Below are positions 31,401 through 41,112 of a stretch of 50,348 nt of DNA, one piece after another. Origin of the DNA: SZUA-521 sp041738285 (GTDB lineage: Bacteria > Pseudomonadota > Gammaproteobacteria > Pseudomonadales > Azotimanducaceae); NCBI GenBank assembly GCA_041738285.1, contig JBGSQB010000153.1:1-50348 (forward strand), written 5' to 3'. A program made the position numbers and the translations under genes. The notes beneath the pieces are model-generated. The model ran no database searches. It was not told the DNA's origin and saw only the letters and a list, made by a program, of their open reading frames with translations. Positions within the stretch are counted from its first letter, which is position 1, and every line of letters begins with the position of its first letter.

Positions 31401-32237
31401 CTACGGCAACCCTGCATGCGGCACACGAACCCGGGTGACTTCGATCCGACCTTCGCGCCGAGCACGCGCATGCGGGCCTGATCCGGTTGCCGTGCAGACG
31501 TACAATGTGCGGCCATCGCCGCCGCCCAGCATGCAGGCGTAGGCGCCGCGATCCGGGGTGTGAACACGCTCGCTGATCACACCACCTTCAGTCACACGAA
31601 CGACACACCGACCACGCGGATCGGCGACCCAGATCGCGCCCGCGGCATCGAGGCAGATCCCGTCAGGTACATGCGGCGCGATGTCCGCCCACAGGCGGCG
31701 GTTGTGCAGCGACCCGTCCGCGGCGATGTCGAACGCAGTCAACCGCTGGCCACGGCTCTCGGCGATGATCAGGGTCCTGCCGTCGGCTGTGATGACGGTG
31801 CCGTTCGGGAAGGCGAGGTCGGTTGCTGCAACGCTGACTCCGCCGTGTAGATCGACCATCGCGAGATTGGCAGTGGCGGGCTCGACGTTGCCGTGGGTAT
31901 CGAAGCCGAAGTTACCGACGTACGCGCGACCAACCGAATCGACAATCATGTCGTTGCAATGCCAGGTCGCGATCGCTCCGAGATCCGCGTGCACAACGAG
32001 GCTGCCGTCGCGCTGCTGGACCAGCAGTTTTCGATCGATCATGGACACGATCAGCAAACGACCATCCGGCAGCCAGCCGAGGCCGGAGGGCTGATTGGGT
32101 ACCTCGGCAATGACGGACGACTGGCCTCGATCATCGACGCTCTGCACCACGTGTCGGTAGAAGTCCGAGAAGTACAGGCGACCCGCGTGCCAGCGTGGCC
32201 CTTCAGGGAACGAAAGCCCATCGATCAGAACGTCCAC
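31401..32237 (-). CDS. SMP-30/gluconolactonase family protein
   Basis: A 278-residue six-bladed beta-propeller protein. Family signatures: GLSFPEGPRWHAGRLYFSD at the N-terminus (metal-ligand Glu), WHCNDMIVDSVGRAYVGNFGFD (Asn and Asp of the active site), FPNGTVIT and PDGICLDAAGAIWVADP. Members hydrolyse sugar or aromatic lactones; the substrate here is not known. Start GTG 32237 with AGGAG eight bases upstream. Divergent from the RraA family gene, 61 bp apart. Confidence 0.85.
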   Translation of the reverse strand: MDVLIDGLSFPEGPRWHAGRLYFSDFYRHVVQSVDDRGQSSVIAEVPNQPSGLGWLPDGRLLIVSMIDRKLLVQQRDGSLVVHADLGAIATWHCNDMIVDSVGRAYVGNFGFDTHGNVEPATANLAMVDLHGGVSVAATDLAFPNGTVITADGRTLIIAESRGQRLTAFDIAADGSLHNRRLWADIAPHVPDGICLDAAGAIWVADPRGRCVVRVTEGGVISERVHTPDRGAYACMLGGGDGRTLYVCTATGSGPHARARREGRIEVTRVRVPHAGLP

Positions 32238-32298
32238 GTTGGGGCTCCTGTCACCTCGTGCGGGTAGTATGGCTCAACTCGTTGAAAGGACCGCTGTG

Positions 32299-33003
32299 AT
32301 GACCGAACTGAATGAATCGCTGATTGCGCAGCTGAAGGCCCTCGACACGCCCACGTTATGCAATGCGCTCGAAGTCGTCGCACCGGATCGACGCGGATAT
32401 GGCTACACGACACAACCGCTGGTTTGCGCACGCCCGGCACTCAAACCCACGGTGGCGGTCGCGCGGACGGCATGCATTCGCGCGGCACATCCAACCGATT
32501 TGCGCGGAGCGCAGGCACGCGACCTGTCGATCGGCTACTACAGCTACATCGACGCAGGTCCAAAGCCGAGCGTCGTGGTCATCGCCGACCTCGATGGGGC
32601 GCAGCGTGGTTATGGCTCCTACTGGGGCGAGGTCAACAGCAACATTCACAAGGGTCTGGGCTGTCTGGGTGTCATCACAGACGGCAGTGTGCGCGATTTA
32701 CCCGACATCGCGGACGGCTTTCAGATGCTCGCCGACCGCGTCGGTCCATCTCATGCCTTCGTGCACGTGGTGAGCTACGGCCAGCCGGTGACGGTCGCTG
32801 GCATGCGCGTTTGCGATGGCGATCTGATTCATGCGGATCAACACGGCGCCGTCGTGATTCCGTGGGCGGTTGCCGCGCAAGTCAAGGATGCGGCGCAGAC
32901 CATTGCGCGTAAGGAGCGGGTGATCATCGATGCCGCGCGCGAGCCGGGGTTCAACATGGACCGGTTGAAGCGGGCGTGGGGCGACTCCGCCGAGGTGCAT
33001 TGA
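32299..33003 (+). CDS. RraA family protein (4-hydroxy-4-methyl-2-oxoglutarate aldolase-like)
   Basis: A 234-residue protein with the RraA/HMG-aldolase fold: LDTPTLCNALE at the start, a WGEVNSNIHKGLGCLGVITDGSVRDL core holding the Asp and Arg of the GxxxDGxxRD motif, and DQHGAVVIPW. Some members cleave 4-hydroxy-4-methyl-2-oxoglutarate or oxaloacetate, others bind RNase E; the function here cannot be fixed. ATG 32299 has GAAAGGA at good spacing; the longer frame is less likely. The SMP-30 neighbour hints at catabolism of a lactone or keto acid. Confidence 0.8.
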   Translation: MTELNESLIAQLKALDTPTLCNALEVVAPDRRGYGYTTQPLVCARPALKPTVAVARTACIRAAHPTDLRGAQARDLSIGYYSYIDAGPKPSVVVIADLDGAQRGYGSYWGEVNSNIHKGLGCLGVITDGSVRDLPDIADGFQMLADRVGPSHAFVHVVSYGQPVTVAGMRVCDGDLIHADQHGAVVIPWAVAAQVKDAAQTIARKERVIIDAAREPGFNMDRLKRAWGDSAEVH

Positions 33004-33020
33004 AGCGTTGAAGTTACCGC

Positions 33021-33089
33021 GTGGGAGCGCGCTTGCGCGCGAACAAGCGCCGAGGCGGTTGGATTATTCGCCGGTAAGCCTGCTCCCAC
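33021..33089. repeat. REP-like palindromic element
   Basis: GTGGGAGC (33021-33028) and GCTCCCAC (33082-33089) form an outer inverted pair, and GCGCGCTTGCGCGC (33027-33040) an inner hairpin. The pattern resembles REP elements of Pseudomonas and relatives (GTGGGAGCGxGCTTGCxCGCGA). It lies between convergent genes and reaches into the 3' end of the methyltransferase gene. Confidence 0.55.
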
Positions 33090-33747
33090 TGGGTGTCGGT
33101 GACTTCTCCAGGATAATGAACTGCCACATCGACAACAGCGGCCACACGGCATAGCGCTTGCGGATCTGCCAGCCCGTCGCGGCGAAGTCTCTTTCAAGGT
33201 CATGCAGCGGCGTGCAGCGACGCTTGCCGAACCCGACCACCGGCGCGGGGCCTTGTGCTTGTTTGCGCAACCGCCGCGCTGCTGCAATCGATCCATCGCT
33301 CCACAGGGAGATGATCACTCGCTTGCGGGCGACGCGATGTAGTTCATCGAGCACGGCGACGCGATCCGCCGAGTGACCGAGGTGATGCATGAAGCGCATG
33401 CACACCAGGGTGTCGAAGGCATCGTTTCGAAACGGCAGTGCGAACATCGATCCACAGATGCGGGCGCAGTGAGTAGTTCGATAGTCGAGGCTCTCCCGCA
33501 GCAGCGCAGGGCTCAAATCGAGGGCGACGATTCGATCCGTGAACTGTGCGATCGTGGGCCAGAATCGACCCGCACCGCATGCAAGATCGCCGATCGACTC
33601 TCCTGGCGCACCGACGCGCAGGCACTTGCGCAGCACGTTGCGCTCGCGGCGGGTGGTAATTTTCGTTCGCGCGCTCTTCTCATGGTGCGCGACATAGGCA
33701 GCGGCCCGGACGTCGTCGTAGGAGTTCTTGTTTTCGATGACGGGCAC
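33064..33747 (-). CDS. SAM-dependent methyltransferase (class I)
   Basis: About 227 residues with the Rossmann methyltransferase pattern: motif I IGDLACGAGRFWP, post-I VALDLSPALL, motif II region LPFRNDAFDTLVCMRFMHHL and motif III HRVARKRVIISLW, as in ubiquinone/biotin-type Methyltransf_11 enzymes. The substrate is unknown. The start is uncertain; GTG 33747, just after the patatin stop, fits the domain edge, while ATG 33798 would overlap that gene. The last codons fall in a REP-like repeat, so the C-terminus may be non-native. Confidence 0.75.
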   Translation of the reverse strand: MPVIENKNSYDDVRAAAYVAHHEKSARTKITTRRERNVLRKCLRVGAPGESIGDLACGAGRFWPTIAQFTDRIVALDLSPALLRESLDYRTTHCARICGSMFALPFRNDAFDTLVCMRFMHHLGHSADRVAVLDELHRVARKRVIISLWSDGSIAAARRLRKQAQGPAPVVGFGKRRCTPLHDLERDFAATGWQIRKRYAVWPLLSMWQFIILEKSPTPSGSRLTGE

Positions 33748-33754
33748 AGTGTGA

Positions 33755-35269
33755 CTAGTGTGGTGACCAGTCCTTCGCCAAGAGCTGTCTATTCTCATGC
33801 AGATGGCTCGCGCGTACGGCGTACGCGCGCTCGAGTTCATCGGTTGCCCGGTCGAGGGTTCGGCCGACCAAGGTGCAATTGCGGATCATCTCGATCTTCG
33901 GCCACGCAGAACGCTCGCCTTCGCGGATGAGACTCCTGGATTCTTCTTCCGTCAGTACCGACAGCAACTTGCGGGGATCCCATAGCCGGCGCTTGGGCAG
34001 GATGTTCACGTCAGCGGTGTAGTCCTGCACCGCAACGCTGTAAGCCATGCGGGCGTAGACATTCAGCGGGTAGACGTCCTTGATCAGGTTCATCGCGAAC
34101 GGCCAGGTGGCGCGCATCCACTCGCGGCTCGCACTCTGGTAGATGTCCATGAAGCGCGTGACGAGGCCTTCATCGAACCCCGTGTCGCGGATGGCCCACA
34201 GCACCACCGGGTTGGTCTGGCTCGAGATGAAGTGGTTCACGCCATACAGTCGCGTGAGGCGCTTTGCAGGCAGGTCATCGGAGATCGACCCGTCTACCCA
34301 TTTGCGCGCAGGCACGTACGGCTGACGTTGGCCGGCGCTGTTCTTGGCAGCCAACGTCACCGCGGGAAAGACGCCCGGAATCGCGCACGAGGCGAGCACC
34401 GTTTCGCGGATGCAGACGTTCGGTGACGTCACCGCATTCATCAGCCGCGATGACTGATGAATCTCGGCGGGGGATACCGATATATTGATTTTCCTGCCGG
34501 TGCGCTCGAAAGCTTCGGCAAAGGTGAGATCGGGCACCATCTGGGCGATGCCGTCGCGCACATCCTCGACAGCGATTCGGCGGCTACCCTTGGCCTCTGC
34601 GGCGTTCGTCTCACTCAGCTCACCGAGGGCGGTCATCAGCGGTGTGCCTTCGAACAGCACACGCAACTCGTCGTCCGTATGCGTACCGAGAATTGCGGCA
34701 ACGAACGAACCGGCGCTGGCGCCAGAAATCACCGTCGGCAGGAGTTGCTGTTCGAGCAGGGCCTTTGCAACGCCGAGATGGAAGGGACCGAGCGCGCCGC
34801 CGCCGCTCAGCATGAGCGCGGATCGTCCGAAACAATGGCTGGCGCGGCGGAAGAACTCGAGCTTTTCGGTGAAAGGAATGACGCTGTCGTCGACGGCGGC
34901 GACGACTTCGATGGCGTTTGCGAGTTCCGAGATGTAGTTGGTGATCAGGTCCTTGGTGCCGAACCGGGTCCGGTTGTATAGCGCTGGCCTGCCCATGCCC
35001 CCCATGTTGCCGTGAATGCCTTCGTTCAAAAAGAACAGTAGGCGATGTGCATCTCCTGTCTGCTTCAGCGCGCGCACCTCATCCAAGCGCTGCCGAATGA
35101 TCCGATAGTCGTAACTCTTTGAAGCTTCCTTGCTGCGCCACTGCGCAGCGCCACTGGCCTCATCCGCCGCAAGGGCTGCCGCCTTCCACTCCGCGTACGT
35201 AGATGCTTTGGACATGTCGGGAACGACGCGGGAGGCGTGTGTAGCTGCGGACTGCGTGGGTGCATTCAT
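33755..35269 (-). CDS. Patatin-like phospholipase/lipase with DUF3336 domain
   Basis: A 504-residue protein. Residues 20-140 form a DUF3336 region (YAEWKAAALAADEASGAAQWR; HGNMGGMGRPALYN), followed by a patatin domain: oxyanion loop GGGALG (156-161), nucleophile GASAG (Ser185) and the catalytic Asp of VDGSISDDLP (Asp326). This is the architecture of yeast Tgl3/4/5 triacylglycerol lipases and their bacterial relatives. No signal peptide, so it acts inside the cell. It sits beside a wax-ester/TAG synthase gene on the same strand, which suggests storage-lipid turnover. Confidence 0.9.
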   Translation of the reverse strand: MNAPTQSAATHASRVVPDMSKASTYAEWKAAALAADEASGAAQWRSKEASKSYDYRIIRQRLDEVRALKQTGDAHRLLFFLNEGIHGNMGGMGRPALYNRTRFGTKDLITNYISELANAIEVVAAVDDSVIPFTEKLEFFRRASHCFGRSALMLSGGGALGPFHLGVAKALLEQQLLPTVISGASAGSFVAAILGTHTDDELRVLFEGTPLMTALGELSETNAAEAKGSRRIAVEDVRDGIAQMVPDLTFAEAFERTGRKINISVSPAEIHQSSRLMNAVTSPNVCIRETVLASCAIPGVFPAVTLAAKNSAGQRQPYVPARKWVDGSISDDLPAKRLTRLYGVNHFISSQTNPVVLWAIRDTGFDEGLVTRFMDIYQSASREWMRATWPFAMNLIKDVYPLNVYARMAYSVAVQDYTADVNILPKRRLWDPRKLLSVLTEEESRSLIREGERSAWPKIEMIRNCTLVGRTLDRATDELERAYAVRASHLHENRQLLAKDWSPH

Positions 35270-35334
35270 GGCGATCCGACTGCTCTTCTATCTCGAATAG
35301 AACAGTAGTCTACTATTTCTGCAATTGCGCTACC

Positions 35335-36780
35335 TCACGCGGCTTGTGCGTGTGGTTCAACGCGAAATCCCAGGGTATCACGCAGTTCCTCCCAGCCTTG
35401 GACGATGTCGTCGCGAAGCACGTGTGCATCGGGTACCGCGTCCAGGCATGCGGTGACGCCGAGATCGATCCGATCGGTGTAGGTCTGAACCGTGAGGTTG
35501 AGCGCCGCGGAGTGGGCCGGGATTGATACCGGATAGTGCGTCAGCATGCGGGCACCGATCAGGAACTTGGGCCGCACGGGCCCCATGACATTCGAAATCA
35601 CGACGTTGACGGCGCCGCCGACGTGGTCGGCGATCTTCCATTGCTCGGCAGTCCTTGCGGCGCGGGACACGATCAGTGGTAGTCCCGGCATGTGTAGGTC
35701 TTCGAGTTGCAGGGCGCGTGCCTCGACGAGAACGGATTTACTGAGGCGCACCGACCGTTTGATTGCGGTGAGCCGGTCGATCGGATTGGCGACGTCCGTC
35801 GCAAGCGATGCGATCAGCATTGTGACCCGATTGCGCAGCGAGGCATCGCCGGGTTCGCGTAAAGACACCGGAACGCCCGCGAGCAACGGCACATCGGGTA
35901 GCGCGTTTCGCCCGTATAGATAGCGCCGCAGTCCGGCGGCACAGACCGCCATGACGACGTCGTTGATACTCGCGTGCACCGATTTAGCCAGTGCGCGAAC
36001 GACAGGCAGTGGTAGCGACGCGGCCGCGTACGAGCGATAAGGACCCACCGCGGTGTTGAAGGGTGTGCGCGGCGCGGATTGTGCAAATGCGCCAAAGCCA
36101 GCACCCCCACGCATCGCCCGGCGCATGAGCGCATTGACGGCGCGGATACGCTCGTTGACGCGCTGGCCGGATGCGAGACTCTGATCGGCCGCCGCGCGCA
36201 TGGCGTCCAGCACGAGATCGAAGAAACCCGGCTCGGGTTCGGACTTTGCCGGCGCGACGATCGGCGGCAGCGCATCGTGCGCATCGCTGTAGAGCACGTC
36301 GAGAATTCGCTGCCCGGCCATGCCGTCGATACAGGCGTGGTGATACTTGCAGTAGAACGCAGCCACGCGCTTGGCGCTCGGCCTTCCGGATATCCCAGCC
36401 TGCAATCCCTCGATCAGATAGAAGGCCCACAGAGGGCGTGTCCGGTCGAGCGGCGTTTCGTGCAGCAGGGCGACGGTGGTTTCCAGTTGCCGCATGGTGC
36501 CGGGTGCCGGCAACACGACCCGAAACACGTGTGCGTCGATATTGAAGTCGGTCGCGTCCACCCACACCGGCTGATCGAGCAGCAGCGGTGTCGCCTTCAG
36601 CTTGCGCTTCATGAATGGAACCTGATGGACACGTGGCGCGAGGAATCGCTTCAGATCCTCGAAGTAGGTCGACTCCGTCGCCATCGGCAGTTCGAGCAAC
36701 TGCAGAGACGCGATGTTCATCGGTGTCGATGGCGTTTCGGCGTACAGGAACGATGCGTCCAGGAATCCGAGTTTGTGCAT
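35335..36780 (-). CDS. Wax ester synthase / diacylglycerol acyltransferase (WS/DGAT)
   Basis: A 481-residue enzyme of the bifunctional WS/DGAT family. The catalytic motif HHACIDG is at residues 147-153. Other family blocks are RPLWAFYLIEGL, SINDVVMAVCAAGLRRYL and VISNVMGPVRP. It joins acyl-CoA to long-chain alcohols or diacylglycerol to make storage wax esters or triacylglycerol. It lies upstream of the patatin gene on the same strand with a 65-bp gap; the gap contains an AT-rich palindrome (AATAG..CTATT), so separate control is possible. Confidence 0.95.
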   Translation of the reverse strand: MHKLGFLDASFLYAETPSTPMNIASLQLLELPMATESTYFEDLKRFLAPRVHQVPFMKRKLKATPLLLDQPVWVDATDFNIDAHVFRVVLPAPGTMRQLETTVALLHETPLDRTRPLWAFYLIEGLQAGISGRPSAKRVAAFYCKYHHACIDGMAGQRILDVLYSDAHDALPPIVAPAKSEPEPGFFDLVLDAMRAAADQSLASGQRVNERIRAVNALMRRAMRGGAGFGAFAQSAPRTPFNTAVGPYRSYAAASLPLPVVRALAKSVHASINDVVMAVCAAGLRRYLYGRNALPDVPLLAGVPVSLREPGDASLRNRVTMLIASLATDVANPIDRLTAIKRSVRLSKSVLVEARALQLEDLHMPGLPLIVSRAARTAEQWKIADHVGGAVNVVISNVMGPVRPKFLIGARMLTHYPVSIPAHSAALNLTVQTYTDRIDLGVTACLDAVPDAHVLRDDIVQGWEELRDTLGFRVEPHAQAA

Positions 36781-36928
36781 GAGTCGGCCTCCGCGTGAAT
36801 GTGCCCGCTTGTGGTGCAGTCATCCGACGGATTGCACTCAATGCGTGCAAGGCGAAGCGCAATGACCGGCCAGCGGCGCGTTCCTCCCAGGCATCGCAAG
36901 TACTGTGCCAATCGAACTCTGATCAGCT

Positions 36929-39900
36929 CTAGCCGGCGTTTACCTGCATACGCTCGAGCCGATGTGTCACGGCGCCCGGCGACTTCGTGCGGCGTGCGAC
37001 CAGGCTATAGAGGGCAGGCACGATGAACAGCGACAGGAATGTCGCGAAAGTGACCCCCGAGAAGATCACGACCCCGAGGGTAGTGCGGCTTTCAGAGCCG
37101 GCGCCCACCGACATGATGAGCGGCAATGCACCCACGGCGGTGGAAACGGTGGTCATGAGGATCGGGCGGAAGCGGATGCGCGCGCCTTCGAGCACGGCAT
37201 CTTCGAAGGCCATGCCTTCATCGCGCAGCTGATTGGTGAACTCGACGATCAGAATGCCGTTCTTGGCGGCAATGCCGATCAGCATGATCACGCCGATATT
37301 GCTGTAGATATTGAGCGTCATGCCAGCCGCATAGAGGCCAATGAGTGCGCCGGCGACCGCGAGCGGGACGGTCACCATGATCACGGCCGGATGCACGAAA
37401 CTCTCGAACTGAGCGGCCAGCACCAGAAACACGATGAGCAGTGCGATGCCGAAGGTGAAATACAGGCCGCCGGACGCCTCCTTGTATTCGAGTGACTCAC
37501 CCTTGTAGTCGATCTGCGCCGTCTCGGGCAGCGACTCGCGGGCGGTCGTTTCGAGGAAGTCGAGCGCATCGCCAAGGGTTGCACCCTCGGCGAGGTTGGC
37601 GTTGATGGTGAGCGCGCGTAGCCGGTTGTAGCGATTGAGTTGAGCCGGCCCTGCGGTGTTCTCCGTGACCAGCAGATTGGACAGCGGAATGAGTTGACCG
37701 CTGCGCTCGGAGCGGACATAGATATTGGTCAGGTCAGTTGCGCTCGCGCGCTGTTCCTCCTTGGCCTGCAACACGACATCGTATTCCTCGCCCTCGACCA
37801 CGTAGGTCGTCACGCGACGCTCACTCATCATTGCGGCGAGCGTGCGCCCGATGTTCTGCACCGACACGCCCAGTTCGGCCGCACGATTCTTGTCGATCCG
37901 AACCACGACCTGCGGCTGCGTCTCCTTGAGGTCGGCGTCGACGCGAATGAAGGCCGGGTTCTGCGCCATCCGCTCGAGCATGATGTCTCGCCACTGCGCC
38001 AGTTCTGCGTAGGTGCTGCCGCCGAGAACGAACTGAACCGGTTGGCCGCCGCCGTGGCGCGACATGCCCGAACGCATGAACGGAAACGCTCGCACGCCAG
38101 GCACTTCGTTCCATGCTGCCATCATGCTGCTCATCACCTGATCCGTGGTAATGGTGCGCTGCTGCGATGGCACCAGCGACACGATGACGATACCGGAGTT
38201 GGTGCCCCCACCACCGAACCCGGGTACGCCGACGAGCGATCGCTGGATGTCGCCCGACGCGACCAGCGGCAGCAATGGTTTTTCGATCTCGATCATCTGC
38301 TGCACCATGTATTCGAAGCTGGTGCCTTCATCAGCGACGACGCGCACGAAGAATTGCCCTTGGTCTTCGGACGGTGCGTACTCCTGCGGCATGTTCTCGA
38401 ACATCCAGGCCGCGGTGCCAGCCACGCCGAGTGCCGCGATGACGGCGAACCAGCGGTGGCGCAGACCGACTGCCAGCGAGTTGACGTAGAACCGCGAAAC
38501 ACGATCGAAGAAGGCGTCGAGCCAGTGGGCGAACTTGCCCTCATCGGTTGCCGGCTTGAGCAGCTTGGAGCACATCGCCGGTGTCAGCGACAGCGCAACG
38601 ACGCTCGAAAAGATCACCGCGCCGCAGATCGTCACCGCCAGTTCAGCGAACACCCGACCGACCTGATCCTTGAGAAACGCAATCGGTATGAATACGGCGA
38701 CCAGCACCACGGTGGTCGCGATGACCGCGAATCCTACCTGGCGCGCCCCGTTGAACGATGCGAGCAGCGGTGGCTCGCCGTTCTCGATCCGGCGATGCAC
38801 GTTTTCGAGCACCACGATCGCATCGTCCACCACGAGACCGATCGAGAGCACGAGCGCGAGCAGGGTGATGAGGTTGACGGTGAAGCCAAACGCGGCCAGC
38901 ACCGTGAACGCGGCCGTGAGCGAAATCGGAATGGTGACGGCCGGAATGAGCATTGCGCGGACGCTGCCAAGGAACAGCAGGATCACGATGCTGACCAGCA
39001 CCAGCGCAATACCGAGCGTGCTGTACACGGCTTCGATGGCTTCGCGAATGAACAGTGACTCGTCCGAGCTTGCGACCATCGACATCCCTTCGGGAAGCGT
39101 GCTCGCGATTCGTGTCATTTCTGTCTTGACGCCTTCGAGGGTCTCGAGCGTGTTGGCGGTCGACTGCTTGATGATGCCGATGCCCACCGCGTTCTGGCCA
39201 TTGGCCCGGAACACGTTGCGCAGCGTGCGCGGGCCGACCTCGACTTTCGCAACTTCACCCAGACGTACGAGGTGGCCGTCCGCACCGCGCATGATCACGA
39301 GCGCGCGAAAATCATCCGCGGTCTGGTAACTGCGGGCGATGCGCACCTGGAACTCGAGTTCCGCGGATTCAAGCCGACCGGCAGGCAGTTCGAGATTTTC
39401 CCGGCGCAGCGCCGACTCGACGTCCGTGACGGTGAGGTCGCGCGCCGCGAGGGCCATGCGGTCGAGCCAGATGCGCATGGACGGACGCCCCGATCCCGAG
39501 ATGCGTGCCTCTGCGACGCCGGAGATCGAAGCGAAGCGGTCGACGACATAGCGCTCGGCGAAGTCGGTGAGCTCCATGCTCGACAGGCGATCGCTGGTCA
39601 GGTTCAGATACATCGACGGCCTGGCGTCGGAATCCTGTTTGGCGACTTGAGGTGGATCGGCTTCGTCCGGTAGCGAATCCAATACGCGCGCGACGCGGTC
39701 GCGGACGTCGTTGGCAGCCTCATCGATGTCGCGTGACAGGTCGAATTCGATCGCAATCGAGGAGCGCTCGTCCTGACTCGTGGATCGAATGCTCTCGAGT
39801 CCCTCGATACCGCTGACCTGATTTTCGATGACCTGGGTGACTCTTGTCTCGATGACATCTGCCGATGCGCCGGGATACGTGGTCTGTACGGACACCACGG

Positions 39901-40027
39901 GCGGGTTGATGTTCGGATACTCGCGCAGCGGCAGATCCTGGAACGAGAGCACACCCAGACAGAGAAACAAGAGGCTCAAGACGGTGGCGAACACCGGTCT
40001 TCGAACAGAGATGTCGGACAGCAACAT
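36929..40027 (-). CDS. RND (HAE-1 type) efflux transporter, inner-membrane subunit
   Basis: A 1032-residue RND pump. It begins MLLSDISVRRPVFATVLSLL, has the porter-domain pattern YPGASADVIETRVTQVIENQVSGIEGL, and the proton-relay helix GLVVDDAIVVLENVHR with paired Asp. The second half repeats the fold, ending in GIAAKNGILIVEFTNQLRDEG and TLGVVIFSGVTFATFLSLF. Twelve transmembrane helices are expected. Substrates of this branch are hydrophobic drugs or metabolites. The start is 1 nt after the stop of its membrane fusion partner. No outer-membrane channel gene is in the group. Confidence 0.95.
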   Translation of the reverse strand: MLLSDISVRRPVFATVLSLLFLCLGVLSFQDLPLREYPNINPPVVSVQTTYPGASADVIETRVTQVIENQVSGIEGLESIRSTSQDERSSIAIEFDLSRDIDEAANDVRDRVARVLDSLPDEADPPQVAKQDSDARPSMYLNLTSDRLSSMELTDFAERYVVDRFASISGVAEARISGSGRPSMRIWLDRMALAARDLTVTDVESALRRENLELPAGRLESAELEFQVRIARSYQTADDFRALVIMRGADGHLVRLGEVAKVEVGPRTLRNVFRANGQNAVGIGIIKQSTANTLETLEGVKTEMTRIASTLPEGMSMVASSDESLFIREAIEAVYSTLGIALVLVSIVILLFLGSVRAMLIPAVTIPISLTAAFTVLAAFGFTVNLITLLALVLSIGLVVDDAIVVLENVHRRIENGEPPLLASFNGARQVGFAVIATTVVLVAVFIPIAFLKDQVGRVFAELAVTICGAVIFSSVVALSLTPAMCSKLLKPATDEGKFAHWLDAFFDRVSRFYVNSLAVGLRHRWFAVIAALGVAGTAAWMFENMPQEYAPSEDQGQFFVRVVADEGTSFEYMVQQMIEIEKPLLPLVASGDIQRSLVGVPGFGGGGTNSGIVIVSLVPSQQRTITTDQVMSSMMAAWNEVPGVRAFPFMRSGMSRHGGGQPVQFVLGGSTYAELAQWRDIMLERMAQNPAFIRVDADLKETQPQVVVRIDKNRAAELGVSVQNIGRTLAAMMSERRVTTYVVEGEEYDVVLQAKEEQRASATDLTNIYVRSERSGQLIPLSNLLVTENTAGPAQLNRYNRLRALTINANLAEGATLGDALDFLETTARESLPETAQIDYKGESLEYKEASGGLYFTFGIALLIVFLVLAAQFESFVHPAVIMVTVPLAVAGALIGLYAAGMTLNIYSNIGVIMLIGIAAKNGILIVEFTNQLRDEGMAFEDAVLEGARIRFRPILMTTVSTAVGALPLIMSVGAGSESRTTLGVVIFSGVTFATFLSLFIVPALYSLVARRTKSPGAVTHRLERMQVNAG

Positions 40028-40028
40028 G

Positions 40029-41102
40029 TCAGTCGCCTCCTGGCGCCACGACTTCGGCGGTGCGCACCGCTAACCCATCGCGCAGTTTGATCAGCCCTTC
40101 GGCGACCACCAGGTCGCCTGGCGCGAGACCAGCGCTGATTTCCACCAGGCCAGGCTCGCGCCGTCCGGTCTGCACGGTGCGTCGCACGACGCGCCCATCC
40201 ACCAGTTGATAGACGAATGCAGCGTCGGCAATTTGCTGCACCGCGCCTTCCGGCACAGCGAGTCCTTCGATCGCGTCGCGCTGCAGTCGGACGGTCAACA
40301 GCATGCCGGGTCGCAGCGTCCGATCGCCGTTGGCAATGTGTGCGCGCACGACGGCGGCGCGCGTGACAGGATCGATACGCGAATCGACGTTCGTCACTTC
40401 GCCGGTGAACTCGCGGTCGGGATATGCGGAACTCCGGGCCCTGACGACGAGTCCACGGCGCAGTGCACCGAGAAATACTTCGGGTACGGTGAAATCGAGT
40501 TTGATCGGATCGACATCGTCGAGCGTGGTGATGACTGTGCCGGGCGTAACGAGTGTGCCCGGGCTCACCAGCCGAAACCCGAGCCGACCATCGAATGGCG
40601 CGCGGATCAGTCGGTCGTCGAGCCGGGCGACGATGGCTTCGAAGCGTGCCTTGGCGCCGTCGCGGCGCGCGCGCGCTTCGTCGGCCTGAGATATGGGCAC
40701 GCTGCCTTGCGCAGCAAGCCCTTCGATGCGCTTGAGCTGACGTTGTGCGTCGTCATAGTTCGCCTTCGCCTCGTCGAGCAGCGCGGTCTGTTCTTCGTTG
40801 GTGAGTTCGACCAGCACCTGTCCGCGCTCGGCAAAGTCACCGTCTTCGAAATTGATCGTGCGCACGGTGTCCGTGAGCTTGGCGGTGAGACTGACGGACT
40901 CGTTCGCCTGGGCGGTGCCCAGCGCTTCGATGTGCTCGATGAACGCATGCGCAGTGACGGGCGCGGCCTTGACGAGTAGTGGCGCGCCCTGGCCGGCCTC
41001 GGGTGGACCGTCAGATTCGTCGGGCTCACCGCACGCACACACGGTGAGTGCCGCGATTAGCACGGCGATGACGCGAGAACCTTTGTTGTGCCGTTTGCTC
41101 AA
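40029..41102 (-). CDS. RND efflux membrane fusion (periplasmic adaptor) lipoprotein
   Basis: A 357-residue adaptor. A lipoprotein signal (VIAVLIAALTVCACG) leads into the barrel-sandwich halves (SVSLTAKLTDTVRTINFEDGDFAERGQVLVEL and IRAPFDGRLGFRLVSPGTLVTPG) around an alpha hairpin (ALLDEAKANYDDAQRQLKRIEGLAAQGSVP), then the beta-barrel and membrane-proximal domains. It links the RND pump to an outer-membrane channel encoded elsewhere. TTG 41102 is the best start because it keeps the basic n-region. The MFS gene lies 10 bp upstream on the same strand. Confidence 0.93.
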   Translation of the reverse strand: MSKRHNKGSRVIAVLIAALTVCACGEPDESDGPPEAGQGAPLLVKAAPVTAHAFIEHIEALGTAQANESVSLTAKLTDTVRTINFEDGDFAERGQVLVELTNEEQTALLDEAKANYDDAQRQLKRIEGLAAQGSVPISQADEARARRDGAKARFEAIVARLDDRLIRAPFDGRLGFRLVSPGTLVTPGTVITTLDDVDPIKLDFTVPEVFLGALRRGLVVRARSSAYPDREFTGEVTNVDSRIDPVTRAAVVRAHIANGDRTLRPGMLLTVRLQRDAIEGLAVPEGAVQQIADAAFVYQLVDGRVVRRTVQTGRREPGLVEISAGLAPGDLVVAEGLIKLRDGLAVRTAEVVAPGGD

Positions 41103-41112
41103 GCTCTCCGTC

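Noticed and set aside
35270..35334. AT-rich palindrome AATAG..CTATT as an operator or attachment site
   Set aside because: Too short and unsupported by flanking features; mentioned only in the WS/DGAT entry.
37640..39058. 472-codon plus-strand frame opposite the RND pump
   Set aside because: Antisense shadow of a clear 1032-residue RND gene; the translation is rich in His/Arg/Glu with no domain.
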